Shown: positions 35,089 to 44,786, numbered from the stretch's first letter. The stretch is 64,000 bases of DNA from JAFGTP01 sp964498725 (GCA_964498725.1 CAZCHS010000005.1:23015-87014); one strand, 5' to 3'. Notes: a model not told the origin generated them from the letters alone. Numbers and translations: made by a program.

Positions 35089-35727
35089 ATGACAACAACT
35101 TTTTCAACACTAAATGTGATCAATCATCCCCTGATCAAAAACAAATTAGCCAAAATTCGCAGTAAAGAAACCACAACCTTTGATTTTCGCTCCACTCTCA
35201 ATGAAATCGCATCCCTGATGGTTTATGAAATCACCCGGGAACTGCCAACAGAAAAGAAAATCATTGAAACACCCCTGGAAAAAACAGAATGCGAAGTAAT
35301 GACCAAAGCCATTACCCTGGTACCCATTCTGCGGGCCGGGCTGGGAATGGTGGAAGGCATTCTTCAGCTGATCCCCAACGCGCGGGTCGGGCATATCGGC
35401 CTTTACCGGGATGAAGAATCCCTGGAACCGGTGGAATATTACAAAAAATTTCCTTCTAATATGCCGGACTCCAAGATCATTATGATCGATCCCATGCTGG
35501 CTACCGGGGGGAGCGGGTCTGCCGCTCTCAATTTTATCAAAAAATCCGGTGGCAAGGATATCTCTTTTGTCTGTTTGGTAGCGGCCCCGGAAGGTGTCAA
35601 ACGGATTATCAAAGAACACCCTGATGTGCCGATCTATACCGCTGCTTTTGATCGCGAACTCAATGAGAAAGCCTACATTCTGCCCGGCCTGGGTGACGCC
35701 GGTGATAGAATATACGGGACTGAATAA
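35089..35727 (+). CDS. upp: Uracil phosphoribosyltransferase
   Basis: 212 residues, standard length. Makes UMP from uracil and PRPP in pyrimidine salvage. The PRPP-binding loop IMIDPMLATGGSG (about residues 133-145) is the exact family signature. LVPILRAGLGMVEG near residue 78 and the C-terminal YILPGLGDAGDRIYGT uracil-binding segment are also intact. It starts 8 bases after the peptidase stop with a GAGGAT ribosome site and is followed 3 bases later by the HD hydrolase gene, so the two salvage-type genes are probably co-transcribed. Confidence 0.96.
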   Translation: MTTTFSTLNVINHPLIKNKLAKIRSKETTTFDFRSTLNEIASLMVYEITRELPTEKKIIETPLEKTECEVMTKAITLVPILRAGLGMVEGILQLIPNARVGHIGLYRDEESLEPVEYYKKFPSNMPDSKIIMIDPMLATGGSGSAALNFIKKSGGKDISFVCLVAAPEGVKRIIKEHPDVPIYTAAFDRELNEKAYILPGLGDAGDRIYGTE

Positions 35728-35730
35728 TTT

Positions 35731-36369
35731 ATGGATATTGTTCGGGATATTACAAAGATCGCCAAAACCTATTTCCGGAATTCCCGGGGCTCCCATGACT
35801 GAGAACATTCCGAACGGGTGATGAAACTGGCCCGGCATTTGGCAATCGCAGAAGAGGCCGACCAGCGGGTTGTCCAACTGGCGGCCATTCTTCATGACAT
35901 TGGCCGCAAAACCCAGGACGAATCCAACGGCCAGCTTTGCCATGCCGAAGAAGGAGCAAAATTAGCGCGGGATATTTTGGATAATTATGAACTGGCAAAA
36001 AATGTCAAAGAGAACATTGTCCACTGTATCAAAACCCATCGCTTTCGCAATGCTCACAAACCGGAAACCATCGAAGCTAAGGTATTGTACGATGCGGATA
36101 AACTGGATTCCATCGGCGCTGTGGGAATTGGCCGCGCTTTTCTCTTTGCCGGCGAAATTGGCGCGAAATTACACAACAAAGATGCAGATATCAGCAAAAC
36201 AAAAGCCTATACCAAAGAGGATACCGCCTACCGGGAATTCATAGTTAAATTGTCAAAAGTAAAAGAGCGTATGCTGACCCCGGCCGGCCGCAAAATAGCT
36301 CTTGAGCGCCATAATTTTATGGTCTGTTATTTTGACCGGTTAAACCTGGAGGTGGAAGGAAAAATTTAA
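35731..36369 (+). pseudogene. HD-domain phosphohydrolase interrupted by an in-frame TGA
   Basis: From the ATG at 35731 the frame reads MDIVRDITKIAKTYF...GSHD, then TGA at 35800-35802, then EHSERVMKLARHLA and on to a normal stop at 36369. In HD-domain hydrolases of this type, the residue between HD and the metal-binding His is usually aromatic, often Trp, so TGA is one base from the expected TGG. All HD-family metal motifs are present if the TGA is read through: the first His in EHSERV, HD in LHDIGRK, and the later DADKLDSIG region. A restart at 35818 or 35821 would lose the first His. It may be a real nonsense mutation or a sequencing error. The substrate is unknown; related proteins act on nucleotides. 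Confidence 0.8.
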
Positions 36370-36537
36370 GAAAATCACATTGAATAATTGACATCTTTAA
36401 GATCAACAGATAAATTATTAAATACATTATTTTTAGAAAGATAGTCTTTCTGAAAAGACATAAAATGCGGTAATCACACAAATATTTGCAAATTTTTTTG
36501 TATTTGCACCAACAACAAAACCGGGATATCAAGGATT

Positions 36538-37329
36538 ATGAAAAAATTTTTCCTGATCGTTTTATGCGCCGCACCGCTTTTCGCCGCCTTTGAACTACAG
36601 CAGTTGAATACTGAAATCATAGGAACCGGCGGAATTGTCTCTATGCATCCCTTTGGCAATAATCCGGGCTTTTTTCCTGACAAATCCACAATGTCCCTCT
36701 CTACAAATTACACCAACCTGTTCGGCATCAAGGACCTCCATTGCTGGGATTTCGGCCTTCAATACAAAATTCGGCCGCACATATCCACCTCTTTTAAAGC
36801 CAATTCGGTGGGCAGCGACATTTATCAGGAAAACACCTATTCACTGGCCTATTCCCATCGTCTGGAAATTCCGGTGGCGGTGGGAGTTTCCATATCTTAT
36901 TACGATCTGTCAGTCAGTGGATTTTCCAGGGAGCAGGCGGCCGGGTTGAGCAGTGGCATCACCTATTACCTGAAAGATAACCTGAAAGCAGCCACTCTCT
37001 TTGGCAATGTCAACCGCCCAAGGATCTGCAATAAAAAAGAAGCCCTGCCGGAATTTTTTGCTTTCGGTGTAAGCTGGCAGGTGAATTCCCTGGTTTCCGT
37101 TAGTAGCGAAATATTCAAAGATACCATCTATCCTTTTAATTTTCGTATTGCCGCACAACTCCAACCGCTGAAATTCATCAGCCTTTTCACCGGAATGCAA
37201 ACTGACCCGGATCGCTTTTCCGGCGGTATTTCAATTAAACTCAGCAAGATTCAATTTACATCGGCTTTTCAAACTCATTTAAAACTACCAAATACTTATT
37301 ACTTCGGATGTTCCTTTATGAAAAAATAG
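36538..37329 (+). CDS. Outer-membrane beta-barrel protein, unknown role
   Basis: 263 residues with the signal peptide MKKFFLIVLCAAPLFAA. The mature protein is made of alternating strands, with GNNPGFF near residue 39, a pattern shared with small FCB barrel proteins whose strands start with an NP-type turn. It ends in a strand with a terminal lysine pair rather than the usual terminal aromatic. It overlaps the next gene by 22 bases, and that protein is also a barrel, so the two probably work together in the envelope. I do not recognise a named family. Confidence 0.6.
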   Translation: MKKFFLIVLCAAPLFAAFELQQLNTEIIGTGGIVSMHPFGNNPGFFPDKSTMSLSTNYTNLFGIKDLHCWDFGLQYKIRPHISTSFKANSVGSDIYQENTYSLAYSHRLEIPVAVGVSISYYDLSVSGFSREQAAGLSSGITYYLKDNLKAATLFGNVNRPRICNKKEALPEFFAFGVSWQVNSLVSVSSEIFKDTIYPFNFRIAAQLQPLKFISLFTGMQTDPDRFSGGISIKLSKIQFTSAFQTHLKLPNTYYFGCSFMKK

Positions 37330-39101
37330 TGATGCTGGTTTTATTCAGCAGCTTCAGTCTGGTGGCGGCGGAGATCACGGAATTGATCAATGATGGTTAC
37401 ATTGAGATCAATAGCGACAATGAAGCCGAATACGAAAGTATGCTCATCGAATACATTGATCATCCGCTGCTATGGGAAGAAACCGGACAAAAAGCAATTG
37501 AAGATTTACCGGTTAATTATTTTTTACAATCCTCTCTGGTTCTCTTTCATAAAAATAATAAATCCATTAAATCCTGGCGTGAATTTCAGGAAAAATCCGG
37601 CTTTTCTCATCTGGAAATGGAAACCATTAAGTTATTTTTCCGACTTCAAAAACCTGAAACTATCTCTTTTAAACTCTACAATTTCAATGAACTTCGTAAA
37701 GATGAGCAATTTGTCCTTCATAAAAATCTATTGCGGTTTGTGGCGCGTCATCCCGGCAACTGGCAGTTCAGAGCTGTTGCCGAACGGGACCGGGGAGAAC
37801 CGCATATTTATGACCACAAAAATTTTGCCCTTAGCAGTCCCCCGGTTTTTAACAACCAACTGCAAATCTGGCTGGGGTCATTTCGCTTGAACTGGGGAAC
37901 CGGCCTTTTTTATAATTCTAATCCCATGAATCTGATGCTAAATACCGGAACCCCCTCGCTGTACCGCGCCAGTTCACAATTTCGCTCCTACGGCGGCAGT
38001 GATGAAAGCAATTATCTGTTTGGCACCGCCATAAAACTAGCGACAAAATCTGTCAATTTTTTCTCTTTCTACGCAAAGAACCGGCTGGATTGCCGGTTTG
38101 AAGGGCCTTCCGTATCGTCGGTTGACATGACCGGCTTTCACAGCACTGAGTTGCAATTGGAAAACCGGGACAAACTGCGAAAAAGCAGCTATGCCCTGGG
38201 AATTAACAAAATATTTGACAATCTTGAATTTGGTGTGCTTTTTCACAGGTCTGATTTCAATTATCCGCTTTTGAATTTTGACAACAAACAACAATTAACC
38301 GGGATCAGTGGCTACCATAGCTGGCAGTCCGCTGCCTTTTCTATATCGGGAGAAATTGCCGTAGCTGGTAATCGGACTATCGGACTGACCCAATCCCTGC
38401 AATACCGTACAAAAGAATTCAGATTGGGTATTGGCGCCCGTTATATTGAGCCGGGCTTCCATTCTTTTTCCGGCAGCATTCTGCGTAATTTCGGTGGTCA
38501 GGTGGAAAATGAAAAAGGCTATTACGCCTTCATTGGCCTGAAGCCGGGAAAGTTCACAAAAATCGCTTTTTATTCCGATTACTATAGCCGGATAATACCG
38601 GCTGCGATTGGCGCTGATCTTGACAGAGGCAGTGACAGCGGATTCTATCTGCGACAAAGAACCGGCGGCCGCGGCAGCATGGAGTTTAAAATTTCCCGGA
38701 AAAATGATACCCAAACCATAAAAACAACCTATAGTTTGCGGGTCAAAACCCGGGTTAATAGAAATATTTCACTAAATAACCGTGTGATACTGATCAGCGC
38801 CACCGATGGAAAGGAATCGGACCAGGCATACAACAGCTATTTGAATATGGAATTCAACAGGATTGATCTGAATTTTGGGACAACTCATTATTTCGCTGAC
38901 CAATATCGTATTTACCTCTATGAACCCGGAATTCCCTTTCGATTCAACATGGTCTCATTAGGCGGAAGCGGCCATCATTACTTTGTGGCCATACAATATC
39001 ATTTCAACCCGTCTATCGAGTGCTATTTTACCGCCCGACAGTACACAAAAGCACTTTCCGACAAATATTCCCTTCAATTACAATTGTTAGTTGCTTTATG
39101 A
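37308..39101 (+). CDS. Large outer-membrane beta-barrel protein with an N-terminal helical domain
   Basis: 597 residues. The signal peptide is MFLYEKIVMLVLFSSFSLVAAEI; starting at 37332 would leave a shorter signal. Residues about 25-125 are helical and resemble a decayed helix-hairpin-helix (ComEA-like) unit, with LPVNYFLQSSLVLFHKNNKS and WREFQEKSGFSHLE. The remaining 470 residues form a barrel, including the landmarks WLGSFRLNWGTGLFYN and SGHHYFVAIQYHF, and a last strand LQLQLLVAL. Fusions of such helical domains to barrels occur in Bacteroidetes-type genomes and are of unknown function. It overlaps the previous gene by 22 bases and is followed 26 bases later by the amidase gene. Confidence 0.6.
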   Translation: MFLYEKIVMLVLFSSFSLVAAEITELINDGYIEINSDNEAEYESMLIEYIDHPLLWEETGQKAIEDLPVNYFLQSSLVLFHKNNKSIKSWREFQEKSGFSHLEMETIKLFFRLQKPETISFKLYNFNELRKDEQFVLHKNLLRFVARHPGNWQFRAVAERDRGEPHIYDHKNFALSSPPVFNNQLQIWLGSFRLNWGTGLFYNSNPMNLMLNTGTPSLYRASSQFRSYGGSDESNYLFGTAIKLATKSVNFFSFYAKNRLDCRFEGPSVSSVDMTGFHSTELQLENRDKLRKSSYALGINKIFDNLEFGVLFHRSDFNYPLLNFDNKQQLTGISGYHSWQSAAFSISGEIAVAGNRTIGLTQSLQYRTKEFRLGIGARYIEPGFHSFSGSILRNFGGQVENEKGYYAFIGLKPGKFTKIAFYSDYYSRIIPAAIGADLDRGSDSGFYLRQRTGGRGSMEFKISRKNDTQTIKTTYSLRVKTRVNRNISLNNRVILISATDGKESDQAYNSYLNMEFNRIDLNFGTTHYFADQYRIYLYEPGIPFRFNMVSLGGSGHHYFVAIQYHFNPSIECYFTARQYTKALSDKYSLQLQLLVAL

Positions 39102-39127
39102 CCGCGGGATTATTAATTTTGTAGGCA

Positions 39128-40657
39128 ATGTATCGAAAAATACTATTAATAATAATCTTGTTGGTTTCAACATCATTATTCGCTGACTTGCAAATGCAAA
39201 TCGGGAATAATAAAGAAATAAATATTAAAACTGTCTATTTTGGTGAGACCGCTTATTATTCCGCTAACCGTTTGGCAGAAGAATACAATATCCGTATTTA
39301 TAATCGCAAGGCAACGGGAAAATTTGTATTTTACTTTCCAAAAAATAAGGTTAAGGTAACCGCCAACAGTTCCTTTATCATGGTGGACCAGAATATCATA
39401 CACATGATATCCCCGGCGATTCAGGCCGGTCAGGAAATTTTTGTGCCGGTGCACTCATTCAATGATGTACTGAAAAAATATATTTATTCCGATCTCACCT
39501 ACACTTTTGTGGAAGATGATCATCCATTGATCTTCGCTGTTCCCGGTGAAAAACCTGAACAAGAGGTGGCTGCAGCCGAACCGGGTGAAGTCTATATTAA
39601 GGATATTGACTTTGAAGAGAAAAAGAATGGAACTGTTATCATTTTGAAAACCAATGGAACTTTTTCCAGCCAGGACTACTCCTATTTTTTCAAGGACAAC
39701 AGTTACTATTACTTTACAATATATAAATGCAAGGGTAATGAAAAACGGTTTTCCGAACAAAATCCCACCAGTTCCATTGCATACACCCGTTTGATATCCA
39801 ATCAAAATTCCACACAGATCATATTCAAACTCAATGAAGACTTTAATTCTTCCGATGTTCATTTTGATCCCAAAACCAGGGAATTCACGATCTCCTTATT
39901 TCTTCCGCTGAACGAAGAGATCAAAGAAAAAATTGCCAATGCCAAGAAAACATGGATCGTCGATACAATTGTTCTGGACCCCGGTCACGGCGGTAAAGAC
40001 CCGGGTACACCCGGCCGCTGGAATTTCATGCATGAAAAAGATATTGTCCTGGATGTTGTACTCCGGTTAGGTCGCCTGCTGGAAAAAGAAACCGACCTGA
40101 ATGTGGTTTACACCCGCAAAACCGATACATTTGTTCCTTTGTGGAAACGGACACAAATCGCCAATCAGTCCAACGGGAAACTCTTTATTAGTTTTCATGT
40201 CAATGCCGCCGGCAGTAAATACGCCCGGGGATTTGAAACCTACCTCCTGCGCCCGGGACGCTCTCGGGACGCGATCAAGGTGGCGGAAGCAGAAAATGCC
40301 GTCATCAAAATGGAATCCCAGGAAGATAAAGAGAAATATGCAGATTACGACAATATTTCCAATATTATTGCCAACATGGTCCATTCCACCAACATGAAGG
40401 ATTCAGAAAATTTTGCCGAGATTTTGTCCAATAATTTCGCTCAAAAGGTTAAACAAAAAAATCGCGGTGTCAAACAAGCCGGATTTTATGTTCTTGTTGG
40501 CGCATCCATGCCCAAAGTTCTGGTTGAATTGGGATATAATACCAATTGGTCCGAAGCCAAACAATTGAACTCCCGGCGCTACCGACAACTGATTGCTGAA
40601 ACAATTTTTGACAGTATCTTAGAATTTAAAATAAAAAGCGACAACAGCATGGAATAA
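39128..40657 (+). CDS. N-acetylmuramoyl-L-alanine amidase (Amidase_3)
   Basis: 509 residues with a signal peptide ending near FADL. Residues about 25-270 contain a copper-amine-oxidase-like/AMIN-type N-terminal region that targets the enzyme to the cell wall. The zinc amidase domain begins near residue 278: IVLDPGHGGKDPGTPG provides the first His, HEKDIVLDV the Glu, ISFHVNAAGS the second His, and MPKVLVELGYNTN the catalytic Glu. It cleaves the bond between muramic acid and the stem peptide, separating daughter cells and releasing peptides. The next gene, mpl, reuses such peptides, so the pair links murein turnover with recycling. The gap to mpl is one base. Confidence 0.92.
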   Translation: MYRKILLIIILLVSTSLFADLQMQIGNNKEINIKTVYFGETAYYSANRLAEEYNIRIYNRKATGKFVFYFPKNKVKVTANSSFIMVDQNIIHMISPAIQAGQEIFVPVHSFNDVLKKYIYSDLTYTFVEDDHPLIFAVPGEKPEQEVAAAEPGEVYIKDIDFEEKKNGTVIILKTNGTFSSQDYSYFFKDNSYYYFTIYKCKGNEKRFSEQNPTSSIAYTRLISNQNSTQIIFKLNEDFNSSDVHFDPKTREFTISLFLPLNEEIKEKIANAKKTWIVDTIVLDPGHGGKDPGTPGRWNFMHEKDIVLDVVLRLGRLLEKETDLNVVYTRKTDTFVPLWKRTQIANQSNGKLFISFHVNAAGSKYARGFETYLLRPGRSRDAIKVAEAENAVIKMESQEDKEKYADYDNISNIIANMVHSTNMKDSENFAEILSNNFAQKVKQKNRGVKQAGFYVLVGASMPKVLVELGYNTNWSEAKQLNSRRYRQLIAETIFDSILEFKIKSDNSME

Positions 40658-40658
40658 T

Positions 40659-42086
40659 ATGGACTTAACGAACTACCTGGCCAAAGCCGGCCTTTCCAAA
40701 CAAAAACACAGCATTAAAAAAATCTTCTTTTTCCGTATTTGCGGTACGGGTATGGGAACCGCCGCGATCATGTTAAAAAATGCCGGTTTTCATGTGGAAG
40801 GCTATGATCGCGAATACTCGCCACCCATGAGCACTTACCTAAAATCCACAAAAATCCCCCTGCATAAAGATATTTCCCAGGAATTGCTTACTCAATTTGA
40901 CCTGGTGGTTACCGGCAATGTGGTACGCAAAGATTCCGAAGATGCTCATTTTATCGAACGGTCAGGCGTAAAATTTGCCTCTTTTCCGGCTACACTTGGC
41001 GCTTTGGTGCTCGATAATCTGGAAGTTATCGGAATTGCCGGGACGCACGGTAAAACAACCACCACCTGGCTGGCCACCCAAATCTACGAAAACCTGGGTG
41101 AAGATCCCGGCTATTTTATCGGCGGCGTTTTGGAGGGCCGTGACTCCGGTAAAATCGGCAGCGGCAAATTCTTCATTGAATCCGATGAATATGATTGCGC
41201 TTATTTTGAAAAAGTCTCCAAATTTCAGAAATACGCCATCGATCATTTGTTGTTGACTTCCCTGGAATTCGACCATGCTGATATTTTTAACAGCCTTGAT
41301 GATATTGTTGATGAATTTAAACTGCTGCTGCCCACTGTCAATGGAAAACTCATTGCAAACAATGAATATCCTGCTATCGAGCAATTAAAAAAAATGAAGA
41401 TTACAAAAGCCCGGTGGTTTTTTTACGGACCACAATCATCAGCCGGCCCGGAAATACTCAACTCCAATATCAGCGGAACAAAATTCAAACTGACCCTTGA
41501 TAAGGATTACCGTTTCAAAACCAATCTCACCGGTTATCACAATATCCTCAATTTATCGGCGGTTTTGATCTTTGCGCTTCAGGATGGACATCAGCCGGAA
41601 CAATTAAACAGGGCCATTGCAAATTTAAAAATGGTAAAACGCCGGCAGGAATACCTGGGCACTTACAATGGCAGTATTGTGATTGATGATTTCGCTCACC
41701 ATCCCCGGGCGGTTTCACTGACAATCGACGCCATTAAAGAAAAATATCCCGGCAAAGAAGTGATCACTTTTCTGGAACCCAGAAGCGCGACCGCCCGCAG
41801 CGATATCTTTCAGCAGGAATTTACCGAAGCGCTGAAAAAGAGCGACCAGGTGGTCCTGATCCAGCCGATTTCCACCACTGTAAAATTCGCTAAGGATCTG
41901 GACACCAGAAAAATGGCGTCAGAATTGAATGAACAAAATATCCCCACAATAATTGTTACAAAATTAACCCAGTTAGAAGCGGCTCTCATAGAATATGCCA
42001 CGCCGAATCGGCTTATACTATTTTTATCAAATTCCACCTGCTTAGGGCTATGGAAATCAGATTTTATGCAAAAAATCAAACAATAA
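40659..42086 (+). CDS. mpl: UDP-N-acetylmuramate:L-alanyl-gamma-D-glutamyl-meso-diaminopimelate ligase Mpl
   Basis: 475 residues. Mpl attaches recycled tripeptide to UDP-MurNAc, bypassing MurC, D and E. It differs from MurC by the N-terminal RICGTGMGTAAIMLKNAGF and by ESDEYDCAYFEKVSKF near residue 170, the Mpl signature. The ATP-binding loop IAGTHGKTTTT lies near 127, and the C-terminal domain has DDFAHHPRAV near 345. It starts one base after the amidase stop and its end overlaps folC (TAATG), so amidase, mpl and folC form one unit. Usual length is about 450-460, so it is complete. Confidence 0.92.
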   Translation: MDLTNYLAKAGLSKQKHSIKKIFFFRICGTGMGTAAIMLKNAGFHVEGYDREYSPPMSTYLKSTKIPLHKDISQELLTQFDLVVTGNVVRKDSEDAHFIERSGVKFASFPATLGALVLDNLEVIGIAGTHGKTTTTWLATQIYENLGEDPGYFIGGVLEGRDSGKIGSGKFFIESDEYDCAYFEKVSKFQKYAIDHLLLTSLEFDHADIFNSLDDIVDEFKLLLPTVNGKLIANNEYPAIEQLKKMKITKARWFFYGPQSSAGPEILNSNISGTKFKLTLDKDYRFKTNLTGYHNILNLSAVLIFALQDGHQPEQLNRAIANLKMVKRRQEYLGTYNGSIVIDDFAHHPRAVSLTIDAIKEKYPGKEVITFLEPRSATARSDIFQQEFTEALKKSDQVVLIQPISTTVKFAKDLDTRKMASELNEQNIPTIIVTKLTQLEAALIEYATPNRLILFLSNSTCLGLWKSDFMQKIKQ

Positions 42087-43375
42087 TGTCAAACCAACTG
42101 TCACAAAAACTGGAAAAACTCTATAGCCTCAGGGCGCGGGGAATCAAACCCGGATTAAGCCGGATCAATAAATTATTGGACCATATCGGTCGTCCCGAGA
42201 CCAACTATCCCATCATCCATGTTGCCGGCACCAACGGAAAAGGCTCAAGTTGCCGGATAATGCAGAGTATCCTGACTGCGGCCGGCTACCGCACCGGGCT
42301 TTATACCTCTCCCCATTTGCTGCGGTTCAACGAACGCATCAGGATTGATGATGTTGAAATCTCAGACCGTGAGCTGTTGCGGCTTTTTGAAAAATTTGCG
42401 GACTTTATGGACATCAGCAAAGCCTCGTTTTTTGAAATAACCACAGCTATGGCGCTGGACTATTTCCGAGAGCAATCTGTTGATATAGCCGTGCTGGAAG
42501 TGGGGCTTGGCGGCCGGTTTGACGCCACTAATGCGGTGACGCCCAAACTCAGTGTTGTCACGGCCATCGGCATGGACCATGAAGAATATTTAGGCAATAC
42601 AATTGAATCTGTCACTTTTGAAAAAGCCGGCATTATTAAAGCGGGCATTCCTGTGGTAATTGGCCGGCAAACTGACCCCAAAATCGTAAAAATATTACAA
42701 AATATATCAAAAAGAAGAAATTCTGAATTTTTTTCAGTATCAGATGCTTGTATTATTGATGAGAAAGAATTAAGTTTGGGATGTTCAAAATTAAGCCTTC
42801 AGATTTTTAACCAGTTTTTTCAAAATATTAATTACCCATTATCAGGCACCCATATGCTTGATAATTTATTAACCGCCCTGACTGCGCTTTCGGTTTTTCC
42901 GGGCCACATACTTTCCGGAAAAACAATTAATTCAGGCTTACACAATCTTAATAATCCGGGACGTTTTGAACTCATTAGCCAAAATCCTGTAATTATCTAT
43001 GACGTAGCTCATAATATCTCTGGCATAAAAATAACAATTGAAACAATTAGGAAATATTTTCCGCAGATAGAGATAGACGTATTGATCAGCATGAAAGCAA
43101 CAAAGAACCTTGACACCCTTGGTCAGTTACTAAAAAAATTAAATGGAAAAGTCTACGTTACTGAAATGGAATCTGTTGAATCTAAGAAAGTTAGCGAGTT
43201 ACACGAAAGTTTAAACACACACATCGATGCAGACAAAATCATTCAAAATAAAAATTTAAAGACAACATTAAATGAAGCGATCTCAAACCGAAAAACACCA
43301 TTACTAATTCTAGGCAGCCACTATATGGCCGGGAGTATTTACAGTTTTCAAAAAAAGAATTTGACAAAAAACTAA
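42086..43375 (+). CDS. folC: Bifunctional folylpolyglutamate synthase/dihydrofolate synthase FolC
   Basis: 429 residues from the ATG at 42086, which shares its A with the mpl stop codon; an ATG at 42050 inside mpl would add 12 residues that do not match the family. Adds glutamate to dihydropteroate and folates. Visible signatures are HVAGTNGKGSS (P-loop, near residue 45), YTSPHLLRFNERI, EVGLGGRFDATN, and IGMDHEEYLGN, and in the C-terminal domain NNPGRFE and YDVAHN. From about 42,665 onward the gene becomes strikingly AT-rich (near 30% GC by eye in places, against about 60% before), although the reading stays family-like. This may mark recombination with a diverged allele. Confidence 0.93.
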   Translation: MSNQLSQKLEKLYSLRARGIKPGLSRINKLLDHIGRPETNYPIIHVAGTNGKGSSCRIMQSILTAAGYRTGLYTSPHLLRFNERIRIDDVEISDRELLRLFEKFADFMDISKASFFEITTAMALDYFREQSVDIAVLEVGLGGRFDATNAVTPKLSVVTAIGMDHEEYLGNTIESVTFEKAGIIKAGIPVVIGRQTDPKIVKILQNISKRRNSEFFSVSDACIIDEKELSLGCSKLSLQIFNQFFQNINYPLSGTHMLDNLLTALTALSVFPGHILSGKTINSGLHNLNNPGRFELISQNPVIIYDVAHNISGIKITIETIRKYFPQIEIDVLISMKATKNLDTLGQLLKKLNGKVYVTEMESVESKKVSELHESLNTHIDADKIIQNKNLKTTLNEAISNRKTPLLILGSHYMAGSIYSFQKKNLTKN

Positions 43376-43480
43376 ATTACTGATAGTTTTTAACATACAC
43401 TCGGAAACTCCTTATCAAATACTCGCCTAATATATTTAGCAGTGTAAAAATTTATCAATAATAATACAAAGGAAATCAAA

Positions 43481-44740
43481 ATGGACAAGAAGTTGGACAT
43501 CACCTCTCTTAAGAATATGAAACTTAAGGAACTTTCAGATGTTGCACAGGAATTAGAAATCAAGAAGTGGCAGGGGCTTAAGAAACCCAGCCTGATTTAT
43601 AAAATCCTTAAAGCGCTTGCAGAAAAAAACGGGAAAATCTTTGCCGGCGGAATTTTAGAAGTTATGCCCGATGGATTCGGATTTTTACGCTCCGAGGAAT
43701 TCAGTTACCTGGCGTCACCGGAAGATATTTACGTTTCACCGTCACAAATCAAAAAATTCGGCCTCAGAACCGGCCATAAAATCTATGGACAGGTCAGGCC
43801 CCCGAAGGATAAGGAACGCTATTTCGCTCTCTTAAAAATTGATGCGGTTAATATGATGGCTCCCCAGGAAATCAAAGCAATTAAAAGATTTGACAAACTG
43901 ACGCCCCTTTATCCCCAAAGCAGAGTTCAGCTGGAAACCGATGCCAAAGGATATTCCATGCGAATTATGGACATGTTGTGTCCCATTGGCAAGGGCCAGA
44001 GGGGATTAATCGTTGCGCAGCCGAAAACCGGTAAAACCATTCTGCTCCAGCAAATCGCCAACAGCATTACCACCAATCATCCGGAAATTATTTTACTGGT
44101 TTTGTTAATTGATGAACGTCCCGAAGAAGTAACTGACATGGAACGTTCGGTTGAAGCGGAAGTGATCAGTTCAACCTTTGACGAACCACCGGAACGACAC
44201 GTGCAGGTGGCTGATATGGTATTGGAAAAAGCCAAACGCCTGGTTGAGTTGGGATTTCATGTTGTCATTCTGCTCGACAGTATTACCCGTCTCGGACGTG
44301 CCCACAACGCTGTTGTACCTCACAGTGGAAAAATTCTGTCCGGTGGTATTGATGCCAATGCCATGCACAAACCCAAACGATTCTTCGGCGCCGCCAGAAA
44401 TGTGGAAGAAGGCGGAAGTTTAACAATTATCGCCACCGCCCTGATCGATACCGGAAGTCGCATGGACGATGTGATTTTTGAAGAATTCAAGGGAACCGGT
44501 AATATGGAACTGGCTCTCGACAGATCCCTGAGTAATCGCCGTGTTTTTCCGGCCATCGATGTCAATGCTTCCAGTACACGAAAAGAAGAATTGCTATTAT
44601 CAGCGACAGAACTGGCCCGAATATGGATCATTCGCAAATTGCTGAGTGAATTAAAGCCCGTGGAAGCAATGGAATTCCTGCTGAACAAAATGAAACGGAC
44701 AAAAAGCAATCGTGAATTTTTAAAATCCATGAATCAATAA
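43481..44740 (+). CDS. rho: Transcription termination factor Rho
   Basis: 419 residues, typical. A hexameric RNA-dependent ATPase that ends transcription of untranslated RNA. Residues about 10-45 are the Rho_N helix domain, about 50-120 the cold-shock-like RNA-binding domain (GILEVMPDGFGFLR), and the rest the RecA-type motor. Walker A is AQPKTGKT near residue 181, with LIDERPEEVTDMER, LLDSITRLGRAHN, and GTGNMELALDRSL all intact. It has its own leader (105 bases after folC) and a strong terminator downstream. It keeps the small ~420-residue form without the large insertions seen in some phyla. Confidence 0.97.
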   Translation: MDKKLDITSLKNMKLKELSDVAQELEIKKWQGLKKPSLIYKILKALAEKNGKIFAGGILEVMPDGFGFLRSEEFSYLASPEDIYVSPSQIKKFGLRTGHKIYGQVRPPKDKERYFALLKIDAVNMMAPQEIKAIKRFDKLTPLYPQSRVQLETDAKGYSMRIMDMLCPIGKGQRGLIVAQPKTGKTILLQQIANSITTNHPEIILLVLLIDERPEEVTDMERSVEAEVISSTFDEPPERHVQVADMVLEKAKRLVELGFHVVILLDSITRLGRAHNAVVPHSGKILSGGIDANAMHKPKRFFGAARNVEEGGSLTIIATALIDTGSRMDDVIFEEFKGTGNMELALDRSLSNRRVFPAIDVNASSTRKEELLLSATELARIWIIRKLLSELKPVEAMEFLLNKMKRTKSNREFLKSMNQ

Positions 44741-44757
44741 AATCTCACTTATATAGA

Positions 44758-44786
44758 AGCCCAATAACAAACATTGGGCTTTTTTG
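44758..44786 (+). terminator. Rho-independent terminator after rho
   Basis: AGCCCAAT (44758-44765) pairs perfectly with ATTGGGCT (44773-44780) around a seven-base loop and is followed by five T residues. Confidence 0.9.

Noticed and set aside
35800..35802. TGA as a selenocysteine codon or as reassigned Trp codon
   Set aside because: No SECIS-like hairpin is evident after the TGA, the position is usually aromatic rather than Cys, and many intact genes in the window end normally at TGA (for example at 18505, 23250, 28069 and 59525).
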